A DNA stretch of 64,000 nt from UBA2821 sp902763335 (GTDB taxonomy: Bacteria > Bacillota > Clostridia > Lachnospirales > Lachnospiraceae), in assembly GCA_052066835.1 (NCBI GenBank), contig JBQHRJ010000004.1; one strand, written 5' to 3'. The stretch's first letter is position 1. Every line of letters begins with the position of its first letter. A model generated the notes under the pieces. It ran no database searches. It was not told where the DNA came from and was given only the letters and a program-made list of their open reading frames with translations. Positions 43,547 to 53,638 of this stretch are shown here, in pieces. A program made the translations under genes and the position numbers.

Positions 43547-44050
43547 TTAAAAACTCTTTATTCTGTCGCTTCCGTCATCACCGGTATTTTCAATGGATTT
43601 GATAATCACATAATAGCCCGCGTTCTCATTCACTCTGACATACACCCTGTCATTTACCTTATGGCCTATGATTGCCTTACCTATAGGAGATTCAATACTT
43701 ATCAGATTTTTTAATGAATCTCCTCTTATGGATGTAACCAGTCTGTAGGTTTCTGTTTCATCATCATCCTCAAAATACAGGCTGACGGTATTATTAAGTC
43801 CTACCTCATCTTCCGCCGAATCATCAGATATAATCTGTGCAGTTTTTAACATTCTTTCAAGATATCTTATTCTGCTTTCATTTTTATTCTTGTCTTTTTT
43901 AGCAGCATAATACTCAAAATTTTCACTCAGATCGCCCTGGGCTCTCGCCTCTTTAACTGCCTCTATTGCTTCTTTTCTGACAACCAGCTTACGATGCTCT
44001 ATCTCAGCCTTTATCTTTTCCACATCTTTTGTCGTGAGTTTTTCACGCAT
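43547..44050 (-). CDS. greA: Transcription elongation factor GreA
   Basis: Rescues backtracked RNA polymerase by stimulating transcript cleavage, 167 residues. The N-terminal coiled coil contains the acidic tip (ARAQGDLSENFEYYAAK), and the C-terminal globular domain has SPIGKAIIGHKVNDRVYV. The start follows GAGG by five bases. It sits downstream of the first CotH gene with a 20-bp gap. The palindromic repeat follows its stop codon by about 10 bp and may serve as or overlap its 3' end structure. Confidence 0.95.
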   Translation of the reverse strand: MREKLTTKDVEKIKAEIEHRKLVVRKEAIEAVKEARAQGDLSENFEYYAAKKDKNKNESRIRYLERMLKTAQIISDDSAEDEVGLNNTVSLYFEDDDETETYRLVTSIRGDSLKNLISIESPIGKAIIGHKVNDRVYVRVNENAGYYVIIKSIENTGDDGSDRIKSF

Positions 44051-44070
44051 ACTTACCTCTCCAATCAATA

Positions 44071-46779
44071 CTACTTTTTAATCTTAATCTTTTTAACAGA
44101 AGAATACTTACCGTAAATCTTTCTGCCGTTTGAGTCTTTCTTATATGCTCTTGCTTTTACATAATAAGTTTTTCCCTTTTTCAATTTACTTAAAGTCTTC
44201 GTAGTTGAAGATATGCTTACCTTCTTTGCAGATTTAAACTTTTCATCTGTTGAATATACAAGTTCATATCCATCCGCACCTGATATTTTCTTTAATACCA
44301 CTGACATTTTACCGGAAGCACTGTTCTTTAACCCGCTTACAGCAGCCTGTGAAACAGTTACCTTTTTCCAATGTGCATAATATGTTGTGTTTTTCTTATA
44401 TTTAGTAGTCTGTTTTAACTTACTTCCACCATTTTTCTTTGTGTACCATCCAAGGAATGTATATTTGCTTCTCTTTGCGGTTTTTATAGATTTTAAAGCT
44501 GTGCCATATTTTAAATTTACACTGTAACTGCTCTTTCCTGACACCTTTCCGCCATTTGCATTAAATGTAACCTTAACTTTTTCTGCTGTTGTAGATGGTT
44601 CTTCCGTAGACGGCTCTGTAGGTTCATCTGTTGATGGCTGTGTAGGCTCATCCGTTGACGGCTGTGTAGGCTCATCTGTTGATGGTTGTGTAGGTTCATC
44701 CGTAGTTGGCTGTGTAGGTCTCTGCGTTGGTGTCTGTGTAGGTTTCTCAGTTGTTGTCTCTGTAGGAATTTCAGCATCTGATATCTGAATCTCATTAGTT
44801 GAAGGATTATATATTATATAATATGTTCCTGCCTGTGCACTTATATTTCCGCTGTCAGCTCCTGCAGATATTCCTGACGGAACATTTCCTTTTATATTGT
44901 CATATCCATACCACGCATCCGTTGTACTGTTATATATCTTAAACTGTTTTGTTCCTGACAACTCAAGCTTAAAGCTCTGTAATCCGCTTGCTTTGTTATA
45001 TGACATCTTATATGCATTATTTGTCTGCCAGTCGCTGAATTCACCTCTCACATAACATTCTGCTGCAGATACATCTGATGATGCATTTATAGCATTTCCA
45101 AGCGTTGATTTCATTCTCTTTAAATATTCTGAAATTATCATGTTCTTATCTGTTGTAGAACCACTTGTTGTATTAAGATTTTTCGCATCATTATCTGTAT
45201 CTATCGTAAAGTAAAAATGCTCTTTTGTTACTCTTGTTCCACTGTTTGAATTTAATTTATTTTCAAATTCCTTTGACGGAGTAACCTTATCTCCGTAATT
45301 CTTCTTTGCAATATTGTAAACCTTCTCAAACTCTTCTATATTAAGAAGTTCATTATTATATACCTGCTTTAATGCTTCTGTATATTCGCTTACATAGAAT
45401 CCGCCCTTATCTACAGAATATCTGTAGAGTGGATTGTTCTGACTTCCGACTGCTGCTCCCGATGTGCTGTACGGGTCCATGTTTGACATTCCTGTTCCAT
45501 CAGGATTATATCCGTTGGTAATACCAAAGCATCTGTCATAATCATAAGGTATTACTATCATCTTCTGCTTACCTCCGTCAGAATTGTCAGTATAAAAATA
45601 TAAGTAATAATTGTTATAATTATTTCTCATATCATCACCATTTCCAACTGCGTATGCAACAGCGGCAAATTTAACGAAATAATCCATATCCACATATTCC
45701 GACAGATCTGATTTAGATGAAACATTTGACAGACCGTTTAACAGATTCTTTATAGGTGACTTGTCTGATTTTTTCTTATTTGTCTTTAAATCATAATTAA
45801 CCTTGTATCCAGTAAGATCATCAGATATACCATATGTACAAGACTTATTAAGATCTGCTCCGCGCCAGTTATTATTGTAACCGTCTCCCGGTGCCCATCC
45901 TGATTTATACAAATCTCCATCTGTATAATCACCATTTGCATTTATAATATAATTGTTAGTTTCATCAAGAAGATTATTCTTTATAAATGCCGAATCAACC
46001 GCCTCATGTATTGTATACACTCCAAGATATGCTGAATTGGCAGTCTTGTCCGTAATATTCATCTGCATGGTTGTAAGTCCGATGTGCGGTGCACATATCC
46101 CTTCTGAACGGAACACCTCATAGGCATAATACTCTCTTAAATATGTAGAATCCAGATTACTGTTCCATTTGACATCCATCTTCTCCATATTTCCAAATGT
46201 TCGTTTCTTTCTTGCCTTTCTGTCTGTATCATTCCATTTTGTACTTCCATCACTGTTTATATAATATTCGCCATTTGAATACCCATCGTCAGTTTTATCA
46301 AATGTTTCCTGAAAGCTTAATTTAAAATGATCCAGATTGTAGATTCCCTTGCTCTCATCATACAGATTTTTTCTTGTTGTGTTTCCCTTAAGTCGAATAC
46401 CGACTTCATTAATCACATACTCGTAAGTTCCTTTCGACGGAATGTTTATAGTGATTTTTACATCTGCCATTCTGTATATAGGAGACTTTCCATTTTTCTC
46501 AAAATCACTTTGAAGCTTCTTAATCTCACTGTTTGAAATATCTATGTCAATTCCTACGATATTGTTTATATCAAACAACTGATTGTAAATCTCTTTCTCC
46601 GTAAACGGCAGTGTGTCTTTTCCCACAACGTATGATGACACGGATGCCGTTTCCAGATTGTTTACCTCCGCTGCCTCAGTATTAGTGACATTCACTGCGT
46701 TTGTTGAAACCGTACCTGTCACCACCATGGCAGCACACATTACACTGCTTATTAATCTTTTTAATCCTTTTTTTCTCAT
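44071..46779 (-). CDS. Secreted CotH-family protein with InlB-type repeat
   Basis: A 902-residue exported protein. A signal peptide (about 1-30) is followed by a CotH protein-kinase-like domain (about 60-560: RLKGNTTRKN, LREYYAYEVFRSEG, KMIVIPYDYDRCFG), a starch-binding-like beta region (about 580-680), a Thr/Pro-rich linker of 8-residue repeats (TQPSTDEP), a Listeria-Bacteroides (InlB B-type) repeat (FNANGGKVSGKSSYSVNLKYG...LGWYTKKNGG), and a C-terminal fibronectin-like domain. There is no sortase signal. CotH domains phosphorylate coat proteins in Bacillus. A paralogue lies directly upstream. The IPYDYDR acidic motif is intact, so kinase-like activity is possible. Confidence 0.88.
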   Translation of the reverse strand: MRKKGLKRLISSVMCAAMVVTGTVSTNAVNVTNTEAAEVNNLETASVSSYVVGKDTLPFTEKEIYNQLFDINNIVGIDIDISNSEIKKLQSDFEKNGKSPIYRMADVKITINIPSKGTYEYVINEVGIRLKGNTTRKNLYDESKGIYNLDHFKLSFQETFDKTDDGYSNGEYYINSDGSTKWNDTDRKARKKRTFGNMEKMDVKWNSNLDSTYLREYYAYEVFRSEGICAPHIGLTTMQMNITDKTANSAYLGVYTIHEAVDSAFIKNNLLDETNNYIINANGDYTDGDLYKSGWAPGDGYNNNWRGADLNKSCTYGISDDLTGYKVNYDLKTNKKKSDKSPIKNLLNGLSNVSSKSDLSEYVDMDYFVKFAAVAYAVGNGDDMRNNYNNYYLYFYTDNSDGGKQKMIVIPYDYDRCFGITNGYNPDGTGMSNMDPYSTSGAAVGSQNNPLYRYSVDKGGFYVSEYTEALKQVYNNELLNIEEFEKVYNIAKKNYGDKVTPSKEFENKLNSNSGTRVTKEHFYFTIDTDNDAKNLNTTSGSTTDKNMIISEYLKRMKSTLGNAINASSDVSAAECYVRGEFSDWQTNNAYKMSYNKASGLQSFKLELSGTKQFKIYNSTTDAWYGYDNIKGNVPSGISAGADSGNISAQAGTYYIIYNPSTNEIQISDAEIPTETTTEKPTQTPTQRPTQPTTDEPTQPSTDEPTQPSTDEPTQPSTDEPTEPSTEEPSTTAEKVKVTFNANGGKVSGKSSYSVNLKYGTALKSIKTAKRSKYTFLGWYTKKNGGSKLKQTTKYKKNTTYYAHWKKVTVSQAAVSGLKNSASGKMSVVLKKISGADGYELVYSTDEKFKSAKKVSISSTTKTLSKLKKGKTYYVKARAYKKDSNGRKIYGKYSSVKKIKIKK
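44597..44716 (-). repeat. 24-bp tandem repeats encoding Thr/Pro/Glu linker
   Basis: Five 24-bp units in the first CotH gene, about 80-95% alike, encode TEPSTEEP and TQPSTDEP/TQPTTDEP repeats. Repeat number may vary between strains through slippage, changing linker length between the enzyme-like part and the InlB-type repeat. Confidence 0.85.
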
Positions 46780-46806
46780 ATACATACCTTTCCCGCTTAT
46801 ATAACA

Positions 46807-49308
46807 CTATTTTGTTATCTTAACGCTCTTTGTAACCGCTGTTCCATACACCTTTGCTCCTGTCGAATCATTAGCATATGCTGATACTCTCACATAATAT
46901 GTCTTACCATTTTTAAGACCTGATATCTTTACAGTTGTCCTTTTGGTATTTATTGTTTTCTTTGATGTAAACTTCTTATTCAAAGAATATTCTATTCTGT
47001 ATCCGCTTGCGGTGTTAAGCTTTGTTAATGTAACTGTTGCAGTCTTTGAAGCAGAATTAGAAACTTTCCTTACTGTTACTTTTCCCGGGTTTACCTTTGT
47101 CCAATGTGCATATAATGTTGTGTTTTTCTTATATGTACACTTTGTTGATGCTGTAACCTTGCTTCCGCCGCTCTTCTTTGTATACCATCCGGCAAATGTA
47201 TAACCTTTTCTCTCAGGAGTTTTTAATGTTCCGATTTTCTTGCCGTACTGAACTGTCTTACTCTTTGTTGATGAGCTGCCAATCTTTCCTCCATTTGCAT
47301 TTAATGTCAGTTTTATATCTGCAACTTCACTTCCCGGAAGAGATATCGAAACCTTCTTTGTTGAGTCATTTATCTTTATGACATATGTACCCGGATCAAG
47401 TACTATTGCTCCTGCAAGGTTCGTTCCGACACCTTTCGGAACAGATCCTGTAATTGAACTGTATCTGTATTCAGCTCCGTCTGTATGTACGACTACGAAT
47501 ACCGTCTGGCTGTCAACTGTCCATGTGAAATTATATGTACTGTCTTTTTCACTGTATTCCATTTTATAGTCTTTTGAAGGCAGCCACTTATTTGCAGCCG
47601 TTCCTATATAATATCCTTCCTCCGGATTAACAGTGTTAATATAATCGTTATATGTCTTTTTAATTGCATTTATATAGTTCTCAACAGTAATGTTGCTGCG
47701 TGAGCTTGTATAATCTTCTGTACTCTGGTCATCTGCCATTGTAAATACAAATTTGGCTATTCTCTCTGCAGCAGTCCATTTTCCGCCACCTGCAGAACTG
47801 TTGTAATCAGCAAGATTGAGATTATCTGAAATAGCTGCATCATTTGCATAAAGATTTTCAACTACTTTGTAGTCCTTTTCAAATGCCTCTGTTGTAAATA
47901 ATTCGTTATCATACACTTCCTTCAGTGCAGCATCGTACTCATCCTTAAAAAGTCCGTTCTTTGCTGTTCCGTAAATGTATAACGGATTTTTCTGTCCTCT
48001 GCTGGCTCCCTCTGCATATGTAGAATCAGGTGATACGCCTGTCATTCCGGTTCTGTCAGGATTCCATCCTATTGTCACTCCAAGACATCTGTCATAATCA
48101 TAAGGTATAATTGCAACCTTTCCTGCCTTCTTTGATGTAGCAGGATAAACATATGCATAATAATTGTTATAGTTATTTCTGATATCATCAGGATTTCCAA
48201 GGAAATATGAAACTGCTGCGAATTTCATAAAGCTGTCTGTGTCCACAACACTTGAAAACTTCTCTTTAGTCATATCATTACTGCTTAATGTATTTATTAC
48301 ATTTTTGATTGCTGAGAAATCCGATGTCTTTTTATTTGTCTTAAGGTCATAATTATATCCTTTTCCTGTAAAGTCATCGGAAATACCTACTGAAGTTGAA
48401 GGTGTAAAATCAGCTCCGCCTCCTGCCCATGCAGCCTTATATAAATCGCCGCCCTGGTCCTCTTCATTTGTAAGATATCTGTTTATGAAAACTTCATCTA
48501 CACATTCATGAATGGAATATACGCCGAGATGGTATACATTTCCCTGACTTACATCGCCAAAATCCATGGATGCAAGATTCATCTGTGGTGCCCATATTCC
48601 CTCACTTCTGTAAAGCTTGTATGCATAATACTCTCTTAAATATGTATTGTCATAGTTGCCGTTCCATTTAAGGTCAAGCTTTTCCATTCCGGCAAAAACC
48701 CTGTTTTTTCTTGCCTTTCTTGCAGCTTTTCCCTCTTCTGTTGTCTTCCATGTACTCTCTCCGTTCTGAAGATAGTATTCATTTTCACCATATCCGTCAG
48801 CCACATCATCAAATGTCTCTTTAAAGCTGATTTTATAGTGAATAAGATCATATACCTGATTAGTTGACTTATTAAAGAATTTGTTTCTTGTCATATTTCC
48901 TTTCATTCTTATGCCGACTTCTTTAATCAGATATGCATTTTTTGTTCCGTCTTCCCGGGTTATTGTAAATGTAATATTTCCCATTCTGTAAATAGGTGAA
49001 CTGCTGTTTTTCTCATAATCAGATTCCAGCTTTGCCATTTCTTCATTTGACATATCAAGACTGATATCAATCTTATTGTGTATATCAAATAACTGCTCAT
49101 ACAACTGCTCATCTGTATACGGCAGCGTATCTTCACCAACCACATAAGTATTTACGGTTTCATTTTCTGCTGTACTTAATTCAATCCCTGCGTTTACATC
49201 TGTTCCCGATGCTGCAGCACTCACATAGCCACAGTCAAATACAGAAACACCTGTAAACATAAGTGTACCACACAGGATAGCACTTAATAATTTTTTTGTT
49301 TTTTTCAT
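46807..49308 (-). CDS. Secreted CotH-family protein, paralogue
   Basis: An 833-residue exported CotH-family protein with the same plan as its downstream neighbour: a signal peptide (about 1-32), a CotH kinase-like domain (RMKGNMTRNKFF, LREYYAYKLYRSEG, KVAIIPYDYDRCLG), a beta domain, an InlB-type repeat (LNANGGKIGSSSTKSKTVQYGKKI) and a fibronectin-like C-terminal domain. It lacks the Thr/Pro repeat linker. The start was set at the ATG following AAGGAAG; the long upstream in-frame extension has no signal-peptide character. The 27-bp gap to the other CotH gene implies co-expression and a tandem duplication. Confidence 0.88.
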   Translation of the reverse strand: MKKTKKLLSAILCGTLMFTGVSVFDCGYVSAAASGTDVNAGIELSTAENETVNTYVVGEDTLPYTDEQLYEQLFDIHNKIDISLDMSNEEMAKLESDYEKNSSSPIYRMGNITFTITREDGTKNAYLIKEVGIRMKGNMTRNKFFNKSTNQVYDLIHYKISFKETFDDVADGYGENEYYLQNGESTWKTTEEGKAARKARKNRVFAGMEKLDLKWNGNYDNTYLREYYAYKLYRSEGIWAPQMNLASMDFGDVSQGNVYHLGVYSIHECVDEVFINRYLTNEEDQGGDLYKAAWAGGGADFTPSTSVGISDDFTGKGYNYDLKTNKKTSDFSAIKNVINTLSSNDMTKEKFSSVVDTDSFMKFAAVSYFLGNPDDIRNNYNNYYAYVYPATSKKAGKVAIIPYDYDRCLGVTIGWNPDRTGMTGVSPDSTYAEGASRGQKNPLYIYGTAKNGLFKDEYDAALKEVYDNELFTTEAFEKDYKVVENLYANDAAISDNLNLADYNSSAGGGKWTAAERIAKFVFTMADDQSTEDYTSSRSNITVENYINAIKKTYNDYINTVNPEEGYYIGTAANKWLPSKDYKMEYSEKDSTYNFTWTVDSQTVFVVVHTDGAEYRYSSITGSVPKGVGTNLAGAIVLDPGTYVIKINDSTKKVSISLPGSEVADIKLTLNANGGKIGSSSTKSKTVQYGKKIGTLKTPERKGYTFAGWYTKKSGGSKVTASTKCTYKKNTTLYAHWTKVNPGKVTVRKVSNSASKTATVTLTKLNTASGYRIEYSLNKKFTSKKTINTKRTTVKISGLKNGKTYYVRVSAYANDSTGAKVYGTAVTKSVKITK

Positions 49309-49413
49309 TACACCATCTTCCTTTCTTTTCCCCTGTTTTCCCTTTCCATCTATTATATCATACATGGCGATTAATACCATAAAATAATGCTATTTACTTA
49401 TAATACAAAAATA

Positions 49414-51195
49414 CTATTTTTTATTGTTCATTACTTTCGCAGAAGTTATTCCCTTCCCCGTATTCGGTTTATAAAATGAGTACATCTGATCCGCAGCATA
49501 ACTGAGTATCAGTACCGCACTTATAATTATTAATATTCTTCTGTTTAATTTTCTCAGCTGATTATCAAGCAGCGGTGCAATGAGATATACTATCGCAAGC
49601 CCTCCAACACCAAATACAAATACTCCTTCTGCACAGATTCTGCCATGAATATTTAAAAAGTATCCGCTGTAATTCCACCACTTTCTGCCATCGTAAACAT
49701 ATTCAAGCAGCCAGCCCGTAAAATACTCAACGCTGCCGCATAAAACCATGGCACTGATAAACTGTAATAAGGGATTAAACCTTGTCTTTTTGAGAAATAC
49801 CAGTATCATAATACCGCCAAACCCATAAATCGGCAACCACGGTCCGTGTAACATCCCCCTGTTTACAAACACACCACTGGTAATAAGATGAAAAATCACT
49901 TCCCATGCCCATCCTATAAATGCAAACGCAAAAAACATTATGACAAGATTTAATACTGAATAGCTCCTTGATGCCATCAGATTCATCGTAATATTAAGTT
50001 TGAAATTCATCGGTGCCGGAGACAGAAGTCCCGGATATTCCCTGCCGCCAAGTATCGACTGTTCTTTTACATTTATATCTGCTAACTCTTCTAATTTTTC
50101 ATGCTGTCTCGCTGCTTCCGATGATGTAAGCAGTATGCCAAACCAATTTGACAAAAATCCGGCAACGCCATGTAACTCCTCTACCTTTTCATTTGGTTTA
50201 TATTCATTTAATCTTCTGTTTTTATATACATCATCAAGTTCACTTTTATCCGGTGTTCTGTACAGATATTCATCACACAAAACTTCTGCTCCCGGTATAT
50301 TTTCTCTTTTTGCCAGTTCACGCAATTCAACATAATACTCGCTAAAGAATGCCCTCTTATAAGGATTTGAAAACACTGCTGCCGTAAGACCAAATGTACA
50401 GTATTCCAATATATCCCATCCCATAAATGAAAGTTCTGCCACAAAGCATTCCCATTTATGTCCCTTCATCATATGCCTTGATAAAGTAATACTCTCCCGC
50501 GCCGTCATTTTCGGATTTTCTGCCAGTATATACGGAACAAGATAATACGAATAATGTTTTATCACTCCGCCTATTATCGTTGCTCCCCACAGAACTGAAT
50601 ACACGGATTTCACAAACATATTCCATGCCATTCTCGGCCACATTTTTGTCTGTACAGGATATAGAAATCTGTCTATCGGTACTTTTTCATAAACTCTTCC
50701 CTCAAGAAAAAAGCGTGCTAAAACAATCTGATATGTTTCTCTTATAAAAAACCATACAAACAGATATATCGTCAGGCTTAAAAATATAAGTACCACAAGC
50801 ACTACTTTTTCAGATTCAAAAATTGAATGCAGTCCGTCCACCACAGACAGCACAATACCACCTGACGAAAATGAGTTTAATACCTTAGACAGTACGCCCT
50901 TAGAACGTCCAAGATATTCATTAGTGTCATTTAACTTTATATTTCTTCTCTGTTCTCCGACTCTTTTTCTTGCCTTCTTTTCGCCATCCATTGCAATATC
51001 TATAATAACATCCCGGATATTCTCAACCATCGATACAGACTGTGTTGTTCCGACTTCTGCCTGCATCTCCTGACTGACTGTCGAAACACCATATCCTATT
51101 TCCATCATTGATGAAAATATACATACTATAATAAAAATCCAATAGTGACGTTTAAAATTTGTTTTCGCCCTACACTTTAAAGCTTTTCTATTCAT
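49414..51195 (-). CDS. DUF975-CmpB fusion membrane protein
   Basis: A 593-residue membrane protein with two parts. The N-terminal half (about 1-270) has the DUF975 pattern of several membrane helices (LFFIRETYQIVLARFFLEGR, ENPKMTARESITLSRHMMKGHKWECFV). The C-terminal half (about 400-575) matches the CmpB putative ABC-transporter type IV family (FAFIGWAWEVIFHLITSGVFVNRGMLHGPWLPIYG). Neither half has a proven role. The Asp/Glu-rich linker between them is probably cytoplasmic. It precedes the CotH genes and follows a metallophosphoesterase gene by 10 bp. Confidence 0.8.
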   Translation of the reverse strand: MNRKALKCRAKTNFKRHYWIFIIVCIFSSMMEIGYGVSTVSQEMQAEVGTTQSVSMVENIRDVIIDIAMDGEKKARKRVGEQRRNIKLNDTNEYLGRSKGVLSKVLNSFSSGGIVLSVVDGLHSIFESEKVVLVVLIFLSLTIYLFVWFFIRETYQIVLARFFLEGRVYEKVPIDRFLYPVQTKMWPRMAWNMFVKSVYSVLWGATIIGGVIKHYSYYLVPYILAENPKMTARESITLSRHMMKGHKWECFVAELSFMGWDILEYCTFGLTAAVFSNPYKRAFFSEYYVELRELAKRENIPGAEVLCDEYLYRTPDKSELDDVYKNRRLNEYKPNEKVEELHGVAGFLSNWFGILLTSSEAARQHEKLEELADINVKEQSILGGREYPGLLSPAPMNFKLNITMNLMASRSYSVLNLVIMFFAFAFIGWAWEVIFHLITSGVFVNRGMLHGPWLPIYGFGGIMILVFLKKTRFNPLLQFISAMVLCGSVEYFTGWLLEYVYDGRKWWNYSGYFLNIHGRICAEGVFVFGVGGLAIVYLIAPLLDNQLRKLNRRILIIISAVLILSYAADQMYSFYKPNTGKGITSAKVMNNKK

Positions 51196-51205
51196 ATGCT
51201 TTCCT

Positions 51206-52402
51206 CTAATTGAACTCTATCTTTAGTTTCATTATTTCACTGTCAGTAAAAACTCTTATATCAGGACCATACACACCTATTCCTGACGTTACGGCACTGT
51301 ACATATCTCCTTTTTTTATAACGCCCCAGTAATTTTCCCATGCAAACGGCTGTACTATCGTCAGCGGAAAAAACTGTCCTGCATGAGTATGTCCTGACAG
51401 TACTATATCGGTTCCACACTTTTCGTAATCATCTAAATGATTCGGTTCATGATTTATGAAAAACAACGGCTTTTCTTTATCAAGATTTTCAGTAAGTTCC
51501 TTAACAGATTTACGTTTCATGGTTCCGTAACCTGTTCTCTCTCCATCAAGTCTGCCCACGAGATAAAAGCTGTTATCTATAATAACCGATTCATCTTCCA
51601 GAACATTTATATTACATTTTTCAAGAAATTCATCCATTCTCTTATCTCTCAATGCATTTCTGAATGAAGATATAGGAAATCCTCCCACCAGAACCTCCTC
51701 AACATCATGATTACCATACACCGCATATGTACCCATTTTACTCTTTAATCCACTCAGTATTTTTATTAATTCATCGGGATTACCAAGTGCCTCATACTCA
51801 TTATCAAATATGTCTCCAGCTATAACAATTATATCCGCATCCATGTCATTTACCATATCGACCATATTTCTCATTTCCTTACATCCTATACTGTAACCAA
51901 GATGTAAATCTGAAATAAGAACTAGATTAAGCTCCTTCATGTTTCCACATTTTTTATTTACCTTAAGATTATACTCTGAAGTAGTAATCTTTTCTGCATG
52001 AAATGCCCCATATACAGTAAATGCTACGGTGCATAATATCACCATTCCGCCAAATGCTGCATGAAATCTCCTTTTAGCCATGAGATTTTTTAATTTGGGG
52101 AATCTATTTCTTATCAGCCATAAAATTAAGATTATCAAATCTGCAACAACTATAAAAAATACGGCATAAATAAAAAATGCGAGCCAGTAATTTCCAAACT
52201 TTAATACTGCCCTTTGAAATTCACTTCCTGATATAACTTTCCCGACCATTATGGATGAAGCCAGCACTATCCATATTAATACGGTAACAAGTTTTATTTT
52301 CCACATTACCTTCACATGAATCTTTCTGTACCATACAAACGCATTTCCCAGTACAAATGCACTTAACAATATATATACTGCCAACATCATCCATTTTAAC
52401 AT
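51206..52402 (-). CDS. Membrane metallophosphoesterase (YkuE-like)
   Basis: A 398-residue protein with about four N-terminal membrane helices (to ~130) and a calcineurin-type phosphoesterase domain. The metal motifs are complete: ISDLHLGY, AGDIFDN, YGNHD and SGHTHAGQF. Related enzymes act on UDP-sugars, phospholipid head groups or cyclic nucleotides; the substrate here is unknown. It lies upstream of the DUF975-CmpB gene (10-bp gap) and downstream of gltS (36 bp). Confidence 0.88.
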   Translation of the reverse strand: MLKWMMLAVYILLSAFVLGNAFVWYRKIHVKVMWKIKLVTVLIWIVLASSIMVGKVISGSEFQRAVLKFGNYWLAFFIYAVFFIVVADLIILILWLIRNRFPKLKNLMAKRRFHAAFGGMVILCTVAFTVYGAFHAEKITTSEYNLKVNKKCGNMKELNLVLISDLHLGYSIGCKEMRNMVDMVNDMDADIIVIAGDIFDNEYEALGNPDELIKILSGLKSKMGTYAVYGNHDVEEVLVGGFPISSFRNALRDKRMDEFLEKCNINVLEDESVIIDNSFYLVGRLDGERTGYGTMKRKSVKELTENLDKEKPLFFINHEPNHLDDYEKCGTDIVLSGHTHAGQFFPLTIVQPFAWENYWGVIKKGDMYSAVTSGIGVYGPDIRVFTDSEIMKLKIEFN

Positions 52403-52438
52403 CTTAAAGTTTCATCCTTTCGTTTTGTGTTTTTATCA

Positions 52439-53626
52439 TTAAAGAATATTTATAAACAATGTAATAACAAGACTGTTTATAAAGTCCGCGAACAGACTTC
52501 CAATAAGTGGAATCAGCAGATATGCCTTAACTGACGGAACGTATTTTTCACATAAAACCTGCATATTTGCCATGGCATTCGGAGTTGCACCCATTCCAAA
52601 TCCACATGTTCCGGCAGCAAGAATTGCCGCATCATAATCCCTTCCCATAATATTAAACACTACAAATCTGGCAAATACATACATAAAAAGCACCTGTACC
52701 ATTAATAAAATGATTAACGGCAGCGCCAGATCCGCCAGCTGCCACAGCTTAAGTGTAATCATGGCAATTCCGAGAAACAGTGACAGGCTTATATCTCCCA
52801 TGTCACCGATTTCTCCCATATGGATATTAAATTTACCGCTATATTCACCTACATTTCTTATAAGAGCGGCTGCAATCATCGCACCAATATATACAGGAAA
52901 CGTCATTCCTGTATACGTCAGAAGCTTTGAAAATATTGTTCCAAGTCCCACTGCGATAACGAGCTGGAATACCGCATCTGCATACATATTAACATGTCGT
53001 ATGTGTTTCTTCTCATCCTCTACAAGAATACTGTCATCTTCAGGAACAACCGTAGTCAGAAGATTTTTGCTCTCTATAAGCTTTCTTCCTATCGGTCCTC
53101 CGATAAGACTTCCTGCAATAAGACCAAATGTAGCCGCAGCAGTACATATCGTTGTAGCCCCGGATATGTTAAAATCTTCAAGAACAGGACCAAAGGCTCC
53201 CGCAGTACCATGACCTCCTACCATAGGTATAGAGCCTGTACACATTCCTATCAGCTTATCTAGTCCCAATGCGGATGCAACTCCCACTGCCAGCAGATTT
53301 TGCGAAAAAATAAGCACAACAACAAGTCCCATAAATATAAACAATGACTTTCCGCCACTCTTTAATACCTTTAAATTTGCCTGAAAACCAACTGACGTAA
53401 AGAAAAATACCATACACACTTCTCTTAATGTATCGTCAAAATCAAATTCTGCTATACCTGTTGCATAGCACACACAGGTAAATATTGCAAAAATCAATCC
53501 TCCGACAACCGGAGCGGGAACACAAAACTTTTCCAGAAAATTTATTTTTTTCTTTAAAAACTGCCCAAGCATAAGAACTACCACAGCCATGGCAAGTGTC
53601 TGATACATATCTATCTTTATAATCAT
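52439..53626 (-). CDS. gltS: Sodium/glutamate symporter GltS
   Basis: Membrane carrier of the GltS family, 395 residues and about ten helices, importing glutamate with sodium. Family features include FCVPAPVVGGLIFA, the GTGSIPMVGGHGTAGAFG-like glycine motif in the first half, and the matching CGFGMGATPNAMANMQ motif in the second, the inverted structural repeat. It lies 12 bp downstream of a TAXI solute-receptor gene, so the two are co-transcribed and may form a binding-protein-dependent system. Confidence 0.9.
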   Translation of the reverse strand: MIIKIDMYQTLAMAVVVLMLGQFLKKKINFLEKFCVPAPVVGGLIFAIFTCVCYATGIAEFDFDDTLREVCMVFFFTSVGFQANLKVLKSGGKSLFIFMGLVVVLIFSQNLLAVGVASALGLDKLIGMCTGSIPMVGGHGTAGAFGPVLEDFNISGATTICTAAATFGLIAGSLIGGPIGRKLIESKNLLTTVVPEDDSILVEDEKKHIRHVNMYADAVFQLVIAVGLGTIFSKLLTYTGMTFPVYIGAMIAAALIRNVGEYSGKFNIHMGEIGDMGDISLSLFLGIAMITLKLWQLADLALPLIILLMVQVLFMYVFARFVVFNIMGRDYDAAILAAGTCGFGMGATPNAMANMQVLCEKYVPSVKAYLLIPLIGSLFADFINSLVITLFINIL

Positions 53627-53638
53627 CTGTCAAACCTC

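Noticed and set aside
44597..44716. CRISPR array
   Set aside because: The 24-bp units are directly adjacent without spacers, lie in frame inside a gene and encode a Thr/Pro linker.
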